64,000 nucleotides of DNA from Sphingobacteriales bacterium (GTDB taxonomy: Bacteria; Bacteroidota; Bacteroidia; Chitinophagales; UBA2359): contig JADKCK010000109.1 of assembly GCA_016718845.1 (NCBI GenBank), forward strand, positions 19,687-83,686, written 5' to 3'. The position numbers and the translations under genes are program-made. Under the pieces are notes generated by a model. It saw nothing but the letters and a program-made list of their open reading frames with translations. It was not told where the DNA came from and did not search any database. Shown here one piece after another: positions 53,545 through 62,280 of this stretch (within the stretch, counting starts at the first letter, position 1; the number at the start of each line of letters is the position of its first letter).

Positions 53545-55911
53545 TCAACCCTTATACGTACCATTGGCTAAGGCAGTAAATACGTTAAAGTTTTGATAAT
53601 CGGCTCCGTTAATCGAATAGCTTATCGTATTACCCGCAGGTGCAGTAGCTGTAATGCTAATACTACCTGTACCAACTCCACCATTACAAGAGGCAGTTAC
53701 ATTGGTTATTGTTGCCGGACCAGTTACCACTACGTTTGCCGTTGAGGTACAGCCTGATATTGCACCTTTTACGGTAACGGTATAGGTGCCACTCGATACG
53801 TTTGTAAATATATTGCTGCTTTGGAATGTTGTTCCGTTGATGCTATATAACAAGGCACTGCCCGATGGACTGCCGTCTGCCAATATAGTTATCACACCAC
53901 TTCCACCTGCACCGCAGCCACTTGTCACACTTTGTATGTCGGGCGGGTTGCTGTTACCAATATTTGTACTCGATGTTACGGTACAGCCATTTCCATCGGT
54001 AACGGTTAGGGTGTAAGTACCTAAGCCCAAGCCGGTTATATCTTCGGTGGTGCTGCCGTTGCTCCATAAATAAGCATAGTTTATCCCTTCGCTACCACCA
54101 TCAGCGGTAATGTAAATCGCTCCATCGTTAGCTCCGGTACAACCTACTTGTTGTAGGCTATCTACTGTAATAGTTAGCGGATCTACGTCTTTAATAATAG
54201 CTCCGGTTATTGCCGTACAACCATTGGCATCGGTTACTAACACTTTATAGTCGCCTGCTGGTAGGTTTGCTAAATCTTGGGTAGTCGCTCCTGTTATCCA
54301 CAAATAAGTAAATGGAGTTGTACCGCCATTTACCTCTACATCTATAAAACCATTTATATCGCCTGCACAAGTAATATTGGCGGCGTTAGCCACATAAGGT
54401 GCTAATACTGCTGGCTCTATTAGTGTGGTATTTGTTGTTGCGGTACATCCGTTGGCATCGGTAACGGTTAAGTTATAACTTCCGCCCGATAAACCACTTA
54501 GGTTTTGGGTAGTACTGCCGTTGTTCCATAAGTAAGATAAGGGTAAAGTACCGCCTACGGTTACAATAGAAATATTACCATTAGCATCGCCAAAACAAGT
54601 TACCCCATTTACAGTTGGCTGTATGCTAAGTGGCGATGAGCCTTGTATGGTGGTGCTAGTGCTTGCCGAACAACCATTGGCATCGGTAATAGTTACGGTA
54701 TAAGTACCTGCTCCGATATTGTTTAAATCTTCGGTGGTGCTGCCATTACTCCAAATAAAACTAAATGGTGTGCTACCTCCCCCAGGTGTTACATCTATCG
54801 AACCAATATTACCAGCTTCGCAACCTATGTTGGCAATACCGCCAGTAACAGCAATGGTTAAACCAAACGGTATATTAATACTTGTTGATTGGGTACAGCC
54901 CAAGGCGTCGGTCACCGTTACACTATAAATACCACCTCCAACATTGGTTAAATCTTGGGTTATTGTGCCATTACTCCACAGATAGGTATAGAAAGGCGTA
55001 CCACCCGATACGTTCATATCAATTGACCCTGTTGGTGTGCCATCGCATAGTGCATTGGTAACACTTACTGTTGTTAATACTAAAACAGTTGGTTGGGTAA
55101 TAGTGTAGCTTTCGGTAGCTGTACAGCCGTTATTATCAGTTACAGTTACAGTATAAGTGCCTGGCGATAATCCACCTACCACATTTCCTATTGCCCCATT
55201 CGACCAGTTGTAGTTGTATGGGAAAGTGCCGCCTACTATGGTCAAACCTATAGCTCCATTGTTTTGACCATTACAACGTATTTGGGTTATGTCTTCGTTA
55301 ATAGTTATCGCTGATGGGTTGTCTATCGTTGTTTGGAAGGTACTACTACATCCATTGGTATCCGTAACGGTTAGTGTGTATGTACCTGCGGTCAAGCCAC
55401 TAATATCCTGTGTTGTAGCATTGTTGCTCCATAAATAGGTGTAGGATGATGTGCCACCTGATACACTCACGGCTATTGCTCCATCAATTTGTCCATTGCA
55501 ACTTATTGGTGTGTTACTATCCATGCTAATATCAACTATTGCTGGTGCTGTAATTAAATACGTATCGGTTATGTTACAACCGTTGGCATCGGTTACGGTT
55601 ACACCGTAGTTGCCTGCTGTTAATCCGCCGATGTCTTCAGTTGTACTGCCGTTGCTCCATAGGTAGGTGTAGGGCGATGTGCCGCCTGTTACCGTAGCAT
55701 CTATCGAACCATTGTTGCCGCCATTACACAACACTTGGGTAAGCGTTGCCGTAACAGCCAACGAACTTGGGCTAGATACTGTCGCTCCAACGGTGCTGCT
55801 ACAGCCATTGACATCGGTCACCGTTACTACGTAGTTGCCTGCACTTAATCCACTCACGTCTTCGGTTGTGCTGCCGTTGCTCCATAAATAGGTAGTAACC
55901 TGGCGTGCCAC
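53545..55911 (-). CDS. Adhesin 3 fragment (SprB repeats)
   Basis: 788-residue open frame with about ten diverged SprB repeats, each with GG(T/S)xP(F/Y)xYxWSNG, AGTYTVTVTDxNGC and a CNGxxNGxI start. This part is the most diverse and the least prone to mis-assembly. Confidence 0.75.
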   Translation of the reverse strand: MARQVTTYLWSNGSTTEDVSGLSAGNYVVTVTDVNGCSSTVGATVSSPSSLAVTATLTQVLCNGGNNGSIDATVTGGTSPYTYLWSNGSTTEDIGGLTAGNYGVTVTDANGCNITDTYLITAPAIVDISMDSNTPISCNGQIDGAIAVSVSGGTSSYTYLWSNNATTQDISGLTAGTYTLTVTDTNGCSSTFQTTIDNPSAITINEDITQIRCNGQNNGAIGLTIVGGTFPYNYNWSNGAIGNVVGGLSPGTYTVTVTDNNGCTATESYTITQPTVLVLTTVSVTNALCDGTPTGSIDMNVSGGTPFYTYLWSNGTITQDLTNVGGGIYSVTVTDALGCTQSTSINIPFGLTIAVTGGIANIGCEAGNIGSIDVTPGGGSTPFSFIWSNGSTTEDLNNIGAGTYTVTITDANGCSASTSTTIQGSSPLSIQPTVNGVTCFGDANGNISIVTVGGTLPLSYLWNNGSTTQNLSGLSGGSYNLTVTDANGCTATTNTTLIEPAVLAPYVANAANITCAGDINGFIDVEVNGGTTPFTYLWITGATTQDLANLPAGDYKVLVTDANGCTAITGAIIKDVDPLTITVDSLQQVGCTGANDGAIYITADGGSEGINYAYLWSNGSTTEDITGLGLGTYTLTVTDGNGCTVTSSTNIGNSNPPDIQSVTSGCGAGGSGVITILADGSPSGSALLYSINGTTFQSSNIFTNVSSGTYTVTVKGAISGCTSTANVVVTGPATITNVTASCNGGVGTGSISITATAPAGNTISYSINGADYQNFNVFTALANGTYKG

Positions 55912-55926
55912 CCGATACGCTAATCG

Positions 55927-56667
55927 CTATCGAACCAGGGGGGCTCCGTTACAAGTGGTGGGCGTACTGCTATCTACACTAACTATTACCGCACTTGGTT
56001 CCGTAATTAAATAGGTATCGGTTATGTTACATCCGTTCAAATCTGTTACTGTTACCACGTAGTTGCCTGCTGTTAAACCGCCAATATCTTCGGTCGTACT
56101 GCCGTTGCTCCATAGGTAGGTGTAGGGCGATGTGCCGCCTGTTACACTCGCATCTATCGAGCCATTGTTGCCGCCGTTACACAACACTTGAGTAAGCGTT
56201 GCCGTAACACCTAACGAACTTGGGCTAGATACTGTCGCTCCAACCGTGCTGGTACAGCCGTTGGCATCGGTTACCGTTACTACGTAGTTGCCTGCACTTA
56301 ATCCGCTAACGTCTTCGGTTGTGCTGCCGTTGCTCCATAGATAGGTGTAACCCGGCGTGCCGCCGCTTACGCTAATGGATATAGAGCCCGTAGGGGCTCC
56401 GTTACAAGTGGTGGGCGTGCTGCTATCAACAGTTATCGCCACTGCACTTGGTTCTGTAATTAAATAGGTATCGGTTATGTTACAACCGTTGGCATCGGTT
56501 ACGGTTACACCGTAGTTGCCTGCTGTTAAACCGCCAATATCTTCGGTCGTACTGCCGTTGCTCCATAGGTAGGTGTAGGGCGATGTGCCGCCTGTTACAC
56601 TCGCATCTATCGAGCCATTATTGCCGCCATTACACAACACCTGAGTAAGCGTTGCCGTAACAGCCAA
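55927..56667 (-). CDS. Adhesin 3 fragment (SprB 453-bp array)
   Basis: 246-residue frame within the near-identical array; two SprB repeats per unit. Confidence 0.6.
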   Translation of the reverse strand: MAVTATLTQVLCNGGNNGSIDASVTGGTSPYTYLWSNGSTTEDIGGLTAGNYGVTVTDANGCNITDTYLITEPSAVAITVDSSTPTTCNGAPTGSISISVSGGTPGYTYLWSNGSTTEDVSGLSAGNYVVTVTDANGCTSTVGATVSSPSSLGVTATLTQVLCNGGNNGSIDASVTGGTSPYTYLWSNGSTTEDIGGLTAGNYVVTVTDLNGCNITDTYLITEPSAVIVSVDSSTPTTCNGAPLVR

Positions 56668-57038
56668 CGAACTTGGGCTAGATACCGTTGCTCAACCGTG
56701 CTGGTACAGCCATTGGCATCGGTCACCGTTACTACGTAGTTGCCTGCACTTAGACCACTAACGTCTTCGGTTGTGCTGCCGTTGCTCCATAGATAGGTGT
56801 AACCCGGCGTACCACCTGATACACTAATCGCTATCGAACCCGTAGGGGCTCCGTTACAAGTGGTGGGCGTGCTGCTATCAACAGTTATCGCCACTGCACT
56901 TGGTTCCGTAATTAAATAGGTATCGGTTATGTTACATCCGTTGGCATCGGTTACGGTTACACCGTAGTTGCCTGCTGTTAATCCGCCGATGTCTTCAGTT
57001 GTACTGCCGTTGCTCCATAGGTAGGTGTAGGGCAACAC
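56607..57038 (-). CDS. Adhesin 3 fragment (SprB 453-bp array)
   Basis: 143-residue frame, overlapping its neighbour by a frameshift. The right end abuts a damaged unit where about 75 bp are missing near 57030-57050. Confidence 0.5.
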   Translation of the reverse strand: MLPYTYLWSNGSTTEDIGGLTAGNYGVTVTDANGCNITDTYLITEPSAVAITVDSSTPTTCNGAPTGSIAISVSGGTPGYTYLWSNGSTTEDVSGLSAGNYVVTVTDANGCTSTVEQRYLAQVRWLLRQRLLRCCVMAAIMAR

Positions 57039-57231
57039 CCAACGAATTGCTGGACTGGATACCGTTGCGCCAATGGTGCTGCTACAGCCCTTGGCATCGG
57101 TTACCGTTACTACGTAGTTGCCCGCACCTTAGACCACTAACGTCTTCCGGTTGTGCCGCCGTTGCTCCATAAATAGGTGTAGCAGGCGTGCCGCGACTTA
57201 CGCTAATGGCTATCGAACCCGTAGGGCTCCG

Positions 57232-58953
57232 TTACAGGTAGTGGGCGTGCTGACTATCTACCGTTATCGCTATTGCACTTGGTTCTGTAATTAAATAAGT
57301 GTCGGTTATGTTACAACCGTTGGCATCTGTTACGGTTACGCCGTAGTTGCCTGCTGTTAATCCGCCAATATCTTCGGTTGTGCTGCCGTTGCTCCATAGG
57401 TAGGTGTAGGGCGATGTGCCGCCTGTTACCGTAGCATCTATCGAACCATTGTTGCCGCCGTTACACAACACTTGGGTAAGCGTTGCCGTAACTGCCAACG
57501 AACTTGGGCTAGATACTGTCGCTCCAACGGTGCTGCTACAGCCATTGGCATCGGTCACCGTTACTACGTAGTTGCCTGCACTTAGACCACTAACGTCTTC
57601 GGTTGTGCTGCCGTTGCTCCATAAATAGGTGTAGTTAGGCGTGCCGCCGCTTACGCTAATGGATATAGAACCCGTAGGGGCTCCGTTACAAGTGGTGGGC
57701 GTGCTGCTATCTACACTAACTATTACCGCACTTGGTTCTGTAATTAAATAAGTATCGGTTATGTTACAACCGTTGGCATCGGTTACGGTTACGCCGTAGT
57801 TGCCTGCTGTTAAACCGCCAATATCTTCGGTTGTGCTGCCGTTGCTCCATAAATAGGTGTAGGGCGATGTGCCGCCTGTTACCGTAGCATCTATCGAGCC
57901 ATTGTTGCCGCCGTTACACAACACTTGAGTAAGCGTTGCCGTAACACCTAACGAACTTGGGCTAGATACCGTTGCTCCAACCGTGCTGGTACAGCCGTTG
58001 GCATCAGTTACCGTTACTACGTAGTTGCCTGCACTTAATCCGCTAATATCTTCGGTGGTGCTGCCATCGCTCCATAAGTAGTTGTAACCCGGTGTGCCAC
58101 CTGTTACACTAATAGCTATTGAACCCGTAGGGGTTCCGTTACAAGTAGTGGGCGTGCTGCTATCTACACTAACTATTACTGCACTTGGTTCTGTAATTAA
58201 ATAGGTATCGGTTATGTTACAACCGTTGGCATCGGTTACGGTTACACCGTAGTTGCCTGCTGTTAAACCGCCAATATCTTCGGTCGTACTGCCGTTGCTC
58301 CATAGGTAGGTGTAGGGCGATGTGCCGCCTGTTACACTCGCATCTATCGAGCCATTGTTGCCGCCATTACACAACACTTGGGTAAGCGTTGCCGTAACAG
58401 CCAACGAACTTGGGCTAGATACTGTCGCTCCAACCGTGCTGGTACAGCCGTTGGCATCGGTTACCGTTACTACGTAGTTGCCCGCACTTAGACCACTAAC
58501 GTCTTCGGTCGTGCTGCCGTCACTCCATAGGTAGGTGTAACCCGGCGTGCCGCCTGATACACTAATAGCTATCGAACCCGTAGGGGCTCCGTTACAGGTA
58601 GTGGGCGTGCTGCTATCAACAGTTACTATTACTGCACTTGGTTCTGTAATTAAATAAGTGTCGGTTATGTTACAACCGTTGGCATCTGTTACGGTTACGC
58701 CGTAGTTGCCTGCTGTTAAACCGCCAATATCTTCGGTTGTGCTGCCGTTGCTCCATAGGTAGGTGTAGGGCGATGTGCCGCCTGTTACCGTAGCATCTAT
58801 CGAGCCATTGTTGCCGCCGTTACACAACACTTGAGTAAGCGTTGCCGTAACACCTAACGAACTTGGGCTAGATACTGTCGCTCCAACCGTGCTGGTACAG
58901 CCGTTGGCATCGGTTACCGTTACTACGTAGTTGCCCGCACTTAATCCACTCAC
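57232..58953 (-). CDS. Adhesin 3 fragment (SprB 453-bp array)
   Basis: 573-residue frame with nearly four consecutive units of two SprB repeats each, the longest undamaged part of the array. Both ends break at small indels. Confidence 0.65.
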   Translation of the reverse strand: MSGLSAGNYVVTVTDANGCTSTVGATVSSPSSLGVTATLTQVLCNGGNNGSIDATVTGGTSPYTYLWSNGSTTEDIGGLTAGNYGVTVTDANGCNITDTYLITEPSAVIVTVDSSTPTTCNGAPTGSIAISVSGGTPGYTYLWSDGSTTEDVSGLSAGNYVVTVTDANGCTSTVGATVSSPSSLAVTATLTQVLCNGGNNGSIDASVTGGTSPYTYLWSNGSTTEDIGGLTAGNYGVTVTDANGCNITDTYLITEPSAVIVSVDSSTPTTCNGTPTGSIAISVTGGTPGYNYLWSDGSTTEDISGLSAGNYVVTVTDANGCTSTVGATVSSPSSLGVTATLTQVLCNGGNNGSIDATVTGGTSPYTYLWSNGSTTEDIGGLTAGNYGVTVTDANGCNITDTYLITEPSAVIVSVDSSTPTTCNGAPTGSISISVSGGTPNYTYLWSNGSTTEDVSGLSAGNYVVTVTDANGCSSTVGATVSSPSSLAVTATLTQVLCNGGNNGSIDATVTGGTSPYTYLWSNGSTTEDIGGLTAGNYGVTVTDANGCNITDTYLITEPSAIAITVDSQHAHYL

Positions 58954-58963
58954 GTCTTCGGTG

Positions 58964-59356
58964 CTACCATCGCTCCATAAGTAAATGTACCCAGGTGCCG
59001 CCCCTTACGCTAATGGATATAGAGCCAGTAGGTGCTCCGTTACAGGTAGTAGGCGTACTGCTATCTACCGTTATCGCTATTGCACTTGGTTCTGTAATTA
59101 AATAAGTGTCGGTTATGTTACAACCGTTGGCATCGGTTACGGTTACGCCGTAGTTGCCTGCTGTTAAACCGTTGATATCTTCGGTTGTGCTGCCGTTGCT
59201 CCATAGGTAGGTGTAGGGCGATGTGCCGCCTGTTACCGTAGCATCTATCGAACCATTGTTGCCGCCGTTACAACACTTGAGTAAGCGTTGCCGTAACAGC
59301 CAACGAACTTGGGCTAGATACTGTCGCTCCAACCGTGCTGGTACAGCCGTTGGCAT
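58964..59356 (-). CDS. Adhesin 3 fragment (SprB 453-bp array)
   Basis: 130-residue frame; one unit with several indels (WSNGSTTEDINGLTAGNYGV). Confidence 0.5.
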   Translation of the reverse strand: MPTAVPARLERQYLAQVRWLLRQRLLKCCNGGNNGSIDATVTGGTSPYTYLWSNGSTTEDINGLTAGNYGVTVTDANGCNITDTYLITEPSAIAITVDSSTPTTCNGAPTGSISISVRGGTWVHLLMERW

Positions 59357-60914
59357 CGGTTACCGTTACTACGTAGTTGCCTGCACTTAATCCGCTAATA
59401 TCTTCGGTGGTGCTGCCATCGCTCCATAAGTAGTTGTAACCCGGTGTGCCACCTGTTACACTAATAGCTATTGAACCCGTAGGGGTTCCGTTACAGGTAG
59501 TGGGCGTGCTGCTATCAACAGTTATCGCCACTGCACTTGGTTCTGTAATTAAATACGTATCGGTTATGTTACAACCGTTGGCATCGGTTACGGTTACGCC
59601 GTAGTTGCCTGCTGTTAAACCGTTGATATCTTCGGTTGTGCTGCCGTTGCTCCATAGGTAGGTGTAGGGCGATGTGCCGCCTGTTACACTCGCATCTATC
59701 GAGCCATTATTGCCGCCGTTACACAACACTTGGGTAAGCGTTGCCGTAACACCTAACGAACTTGGGCTAGATACCGTTGAGCCGATGGTGCTGGTACAGC
59801 CGTTGGCATCGGTTACCGTTACTACGTAGTTGCCCGCACTTAGACCACTAACGTCTTCGGTTGTGCTGCCGTTGCTCCATAGATAGGTGTAACCCGGCGT
59901 GCCGCCGCTTACGCTAATGACTAAGCTGCCATTATTTGCCCCATTACAGCCAACTGGTGTATTATTATCTAAGGTTACTATAATTTCAGTAGGTTCGTTT
60001 AATGTGGCACTTAATGTTTGCGTGCAACCATTGGCATCTGTAATAGTTGCCAAATAAGTACCTGCCACTACATTATTCAGTACATTAGTGGTGGTATTGT
60101 TACTCCACAAATAACTATACGGAGCAGTACCGCCATTTGCTGTTATGGTAGCAGCTCCATCTGTTCCTCCAAAGCAATCTGTTTCGTTATCAATAACCAA
60201 CGAAGCCGAAAGTAATATTGGTTCAGAGACAGTACCTATACCAATTCCCGAACAACCATTGGTATCTGTTACAGTTACGGTATAAGTATCAGCGATTAAG
60301 TTATTGATGAGCGATGTAGTACCGCCATTACTCCAAGCATAAGTATATGGCGATGTTCCACCTGTTATATTGGCGGTTGCAGTACCATTATTACCCCCAT
60401 TACACGATATAGGCGTGGTTACTACACTAGTTGTTAATGATGAATTAATTAGCACATTAATTTGTGCGGTGCTACTACAACCATTAGCATCTGTTACAGT
60501 AACCAAATAGTTGCCTGTGGCGTTGGTAGTTGCTGCAGTGATAGTTGGGTTAGATATGTTAGCCGTAAAACCATCAGGACCACTCCAAACATAGGTATCG
60601 CCGCCACTTGCATTTAATTGCAAATCACTGCCTGCGCAAACGGGGCTATTGCTGCTAGTAGTTATAGTGGGTAGCGGATTTACGGTAACAATTTGTACAT
60701 TAGATACAGCTTGATTACACCCTGCTCCTGCACAAGTATAGATAGCTCGGTAGTAAGTAGTTTGTGTAAGTGCCGCGGTGGTATAATCGGGGTTATTTGC
60801 TCCTAAAATATCTTGCCAGTTTACACCCAAATCGGTACTTTCTTGCCACTGTATAACACAACCGCTACCCCTCCCCCACTCTGTGAGCTTAAGGTTGCCG
60901 TACCTCCTGAACAA
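59268..60914 (-). CDS. Adhesin 3 fragment (Ig-like to SprB transition)
   Basis: 548-residue frame. It starts with Cys-containing Ig-like modules (YYRAIYTCAGAGCNQAVS; SSNSPVCAGSDLQLNASGG), then SprB repeats leading into the array. Confidence 0.7.
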   Translation of the reverse strand: MFRRYGNLKLTEWGRGSGCVIQWQESTDLGVNWQDILGANNPDYTTAALTQTTYYRAIYTCAGAGCNQAVSNVQIVTVNPLPTITTSSNSPVCAGSDLQLNASGGDTYVWSGPDGFTANISNPTITAATTNATGNYLVTVTDANGCSSTAQINVLINSSLTTSVVTTPISCNGGNNGTATANITGGTSPYTYAWSNGGTTSLINNLIADTYTVTVTDTNGCSGIGIGTVSEPILLSASLVIDNETDCFGGTDGAATITANGGTAPYSYLWSNNTTTNVLNNVVAGTYLATITDANGCTQTLSATLNEPTEIIVTLDNNTPVGCNGANNGSLVISVSGGTPGYTYLWSNGSTTEDVSGLSAGNYVVTVTDANGCTSTIGSTVSSPSSLGVTATLTQVLCNGGNNGSIDASVTGGTSPYTYLWSNGSTTEDINGLTAGNYGVTVTDANGCNITDTYLITEPSAVAITVDSSTPTTCNGTPTGSIAISVTGGTPGYNYLWSDGSTTEDISGLSAGNYVVTVTDANGCTSTVGATVSSPSSLAVTATLTQVL

Positions 60915-61447
60915 ACTGCGATAGCATTAATAGGTTCGACTAAGGCACTTATGTTTATATCATAACTAGCGCAAGCTACCGGTTGCCGAGTATCAATTAT
61001 TAAAGAATAGGTTCCTGCACTACTAAAATAAAACCATCCGCTAGCTAAGGAAATAGCACCGCTTTCGGCGTGTACAAGGCAACTATTTATATCTGTACAA
61101 TTAACTTCATTTTTTAGATACCAACCAATAGAATTTGCTCCTCCGGTTGCATTTACATTAATTATCACTGTGCCAGGTGTGCCAATTGTTAAAGAATATA
61201 CCACATCTTCACCTCCACCATAATCGCCACCACATTGAGAACCGTAGTCGTCAATGCTGCCACATGTAGTATTACTAGCTACATAAGGCAGGTTAGGCAC
61301 CAGAATTGGATTAGAGCACGTATTACCTTGTGCAAAAAGAAAATTGGTATGTATGATGCAATGGAACAGTAAAATAAAATTAATTAGTTTAACTGTTTTA
61401 TTACGAAATATTTTAATGCGTGTATGTGTAACTATATGTAATTTCAT
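60821..61447 (-). CDS. Adhesin 3, N-terminal fragment as read
   Basis: 208-residue frame. Signal peptide up to about NFLFAQ (residue 40, with a basic N-region), then a pre-peptidase/CUB-like domain (GGGEDVVYSLTIGTPGTVII, with a disulphide-like C-T-D-I-N-S-C). The last 12 residues or so (after GGGVAVVLY) are out of frame. Confidence 0.65.
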   Translation of the reverse strand: MKLHIVTHTRIKIFRNKTVKLINFILLFHCIIHTNFLFAQGNTCSNPILVPNLPYVASNTTCGSIDDYGSQCGGDYGGGEDVVYSLTIGTPGTVIINVNATGGANSIGWYLKNEVNCTDINSCLVHAESGAISLASGWFYFSSAGTYSLIIDTRQPVACASYDINISALVEPINAIAVCSGGTATLSSQSGGGVAVVLYSGKKVPIWV

Positions 61448-62011
61448 ATTGATAGTTAGTTGGCTTGATGAACGATAAATTAGAGGGTATGTATTTTAGA
61501 TGGTAGATAGCTACTTATTGTTGTTTTGAATTAAATAGCAAGTATTGTTCATTAATATAAATAAATATTTAAGTAAATATTTATTTAGAGTGATCCTAAA
61601 ATAATTAATTAATCAAACAATATTAGGCAGACAATAAAAGAGCTTTGTTAAAATATTTTGTTTTTAGTAAATAAATAATCTAATATAATTAGGCAATTTA
61701 GCACTAAATCTTCTTTGTGTTTATGTATTTAGTCTCTATAAATTCAAATTTTTGTACATTTAAATTAGCATGTCTTAATTTTGGTAGTAAAGATAAGCAA
61801 AAATTACGATAATGTAGCTTTCTGTGTTCAAAAAAACATTAAATATAAGCATGTAATATAAAATAATGGAAAATAATTTCATTTCACTGTCTTTATTTCC
61901 TTAATTTGCCACTACCCCCCTCTCTATCTTATTTATATTTTAGAGAAGGAGGTAATTGATTATATGTTTTTGATATTATTAATTATATATAAAACATGAA
62001 ATTAATGGCAA

Positions 62012-62156
62012 AGTAATAATGCTAATCTCACTGCAAAAAAGCATTTTAATAAATTTGATAATATTTTCATAGCCGTTCACAATTATTAAAAAATAGCTGT
62101 GTGTATGCAAATATTAAATTCGACAAATCTTGTTTTTTTGCAGTGAGAACATGCAT
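62012..62156. repeat. MITE-like inverted repeat
   Basis: A perfect 15-bp inverted pair, TCTCACTGCAAAAAA (62026-62040) and TTTTTTGCAGTGAGA (62134-62148). The pairing extends imperfectly outwards (GTAAT-x-GC against GC-ATTAC) and inwards over about 30 bp of AT-rich sequence. Total about 145 bp, non-coding. It may be a small non-autonomous mobile element or a long regulatory hairpin. Confidence 0.6.
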
Positions 62157-62226
62157 TACCTAGTTTCATAAAAAACACATTGCTTTGTTAAGTATAAGCT
62201 ATGGTGTATTTTTTATTTTTTAGATA

Positions 62227-62264
62227 AAGTGAAGTTGTTCTTTAGTTACTGAACAACTTCACTT
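62227..62264 (-). terminator. Terminator of the adhesin gene at the right edge
   Basis: Perfect 14-bp stem AAGTGAAGTTGTTC / GAACAACTTCACTT with a 10-nt loop, 17 bp after the stop at 62281. Confidence 0.75.
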
Positions 62265-62280
62265 TTGTTATTCGACACGC

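Larger units (their letters stand above)
55590..59960 (-). repeat. Tandem array of about ten 453-bp coding repeats (SprB double unit)
   Basis: The landmark GCCGCCTGTTAC recurs at 55681, 56134, 56587, 57418, 57871, 58324, 58777, 59225 and 59676. Successive spacing is exactly 453 bp (151 codons) except 831 bp (a damaged copy), 448 bp and 451 bp (small deletions). Each unit has two SprB repeats, one beginning TPTTCNGAPTGSI and one TQVLCNGGNNGSIDA. Confidence 0.9.
50438..61447 (-). pseudogene. Giant SprB-repeat adhesin 3 with T9SS tail, reconstructed across many frameshifts (about 3670 residues)
   Basis: Thirteen or so open segments in one direction form a single gene. Order from the start at 61447: signal peptide (…LFLHC/FLFAQ-type, ending NFLFAQ); a GEDVVYSLTIGTPGT domain of the pre-peptidase kind; Ig-like modules; a very long run of SprB-type repeats (GGTxPYTYLWSNGSTTEDxxGLxAGNYxVTVTDANGC), about twenty or more; Cys-containing Ig-like modules; and a T9SS type A tail (MRAYPNPFDQVTTISF...LPVGVYYVRLLT). 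The SprB family mediates gliding and adhesion in flavobacteria. Breaks fall near 60870, 59290, 58960, 57040-57240, 56640, 55920, 53300-53545, 52640-53000, 52240-52380, 51570 and 50770-50810. Most look like sequence or assembly error. Confidence 0.75.
61448..62280. other. AT-rich intergenic region between giant adhesins
   Basis: 833 bp with no gene. It should hold the promoter of giant adhesin 3 (start 61447, minus strand). I do not see an exact TAnnTTTG box near it. It includes the MITE-like repeat at 62012-62156 and the terminator at 62227-62264. Confidence 0.5.

Noticed and set aside
55590..59960. CRISPR array or satellite DNA
   Set aside because: The repeats are 453 bp, contiguous, without unique spacers, and keep a codon-length period that encodes SprB modules.
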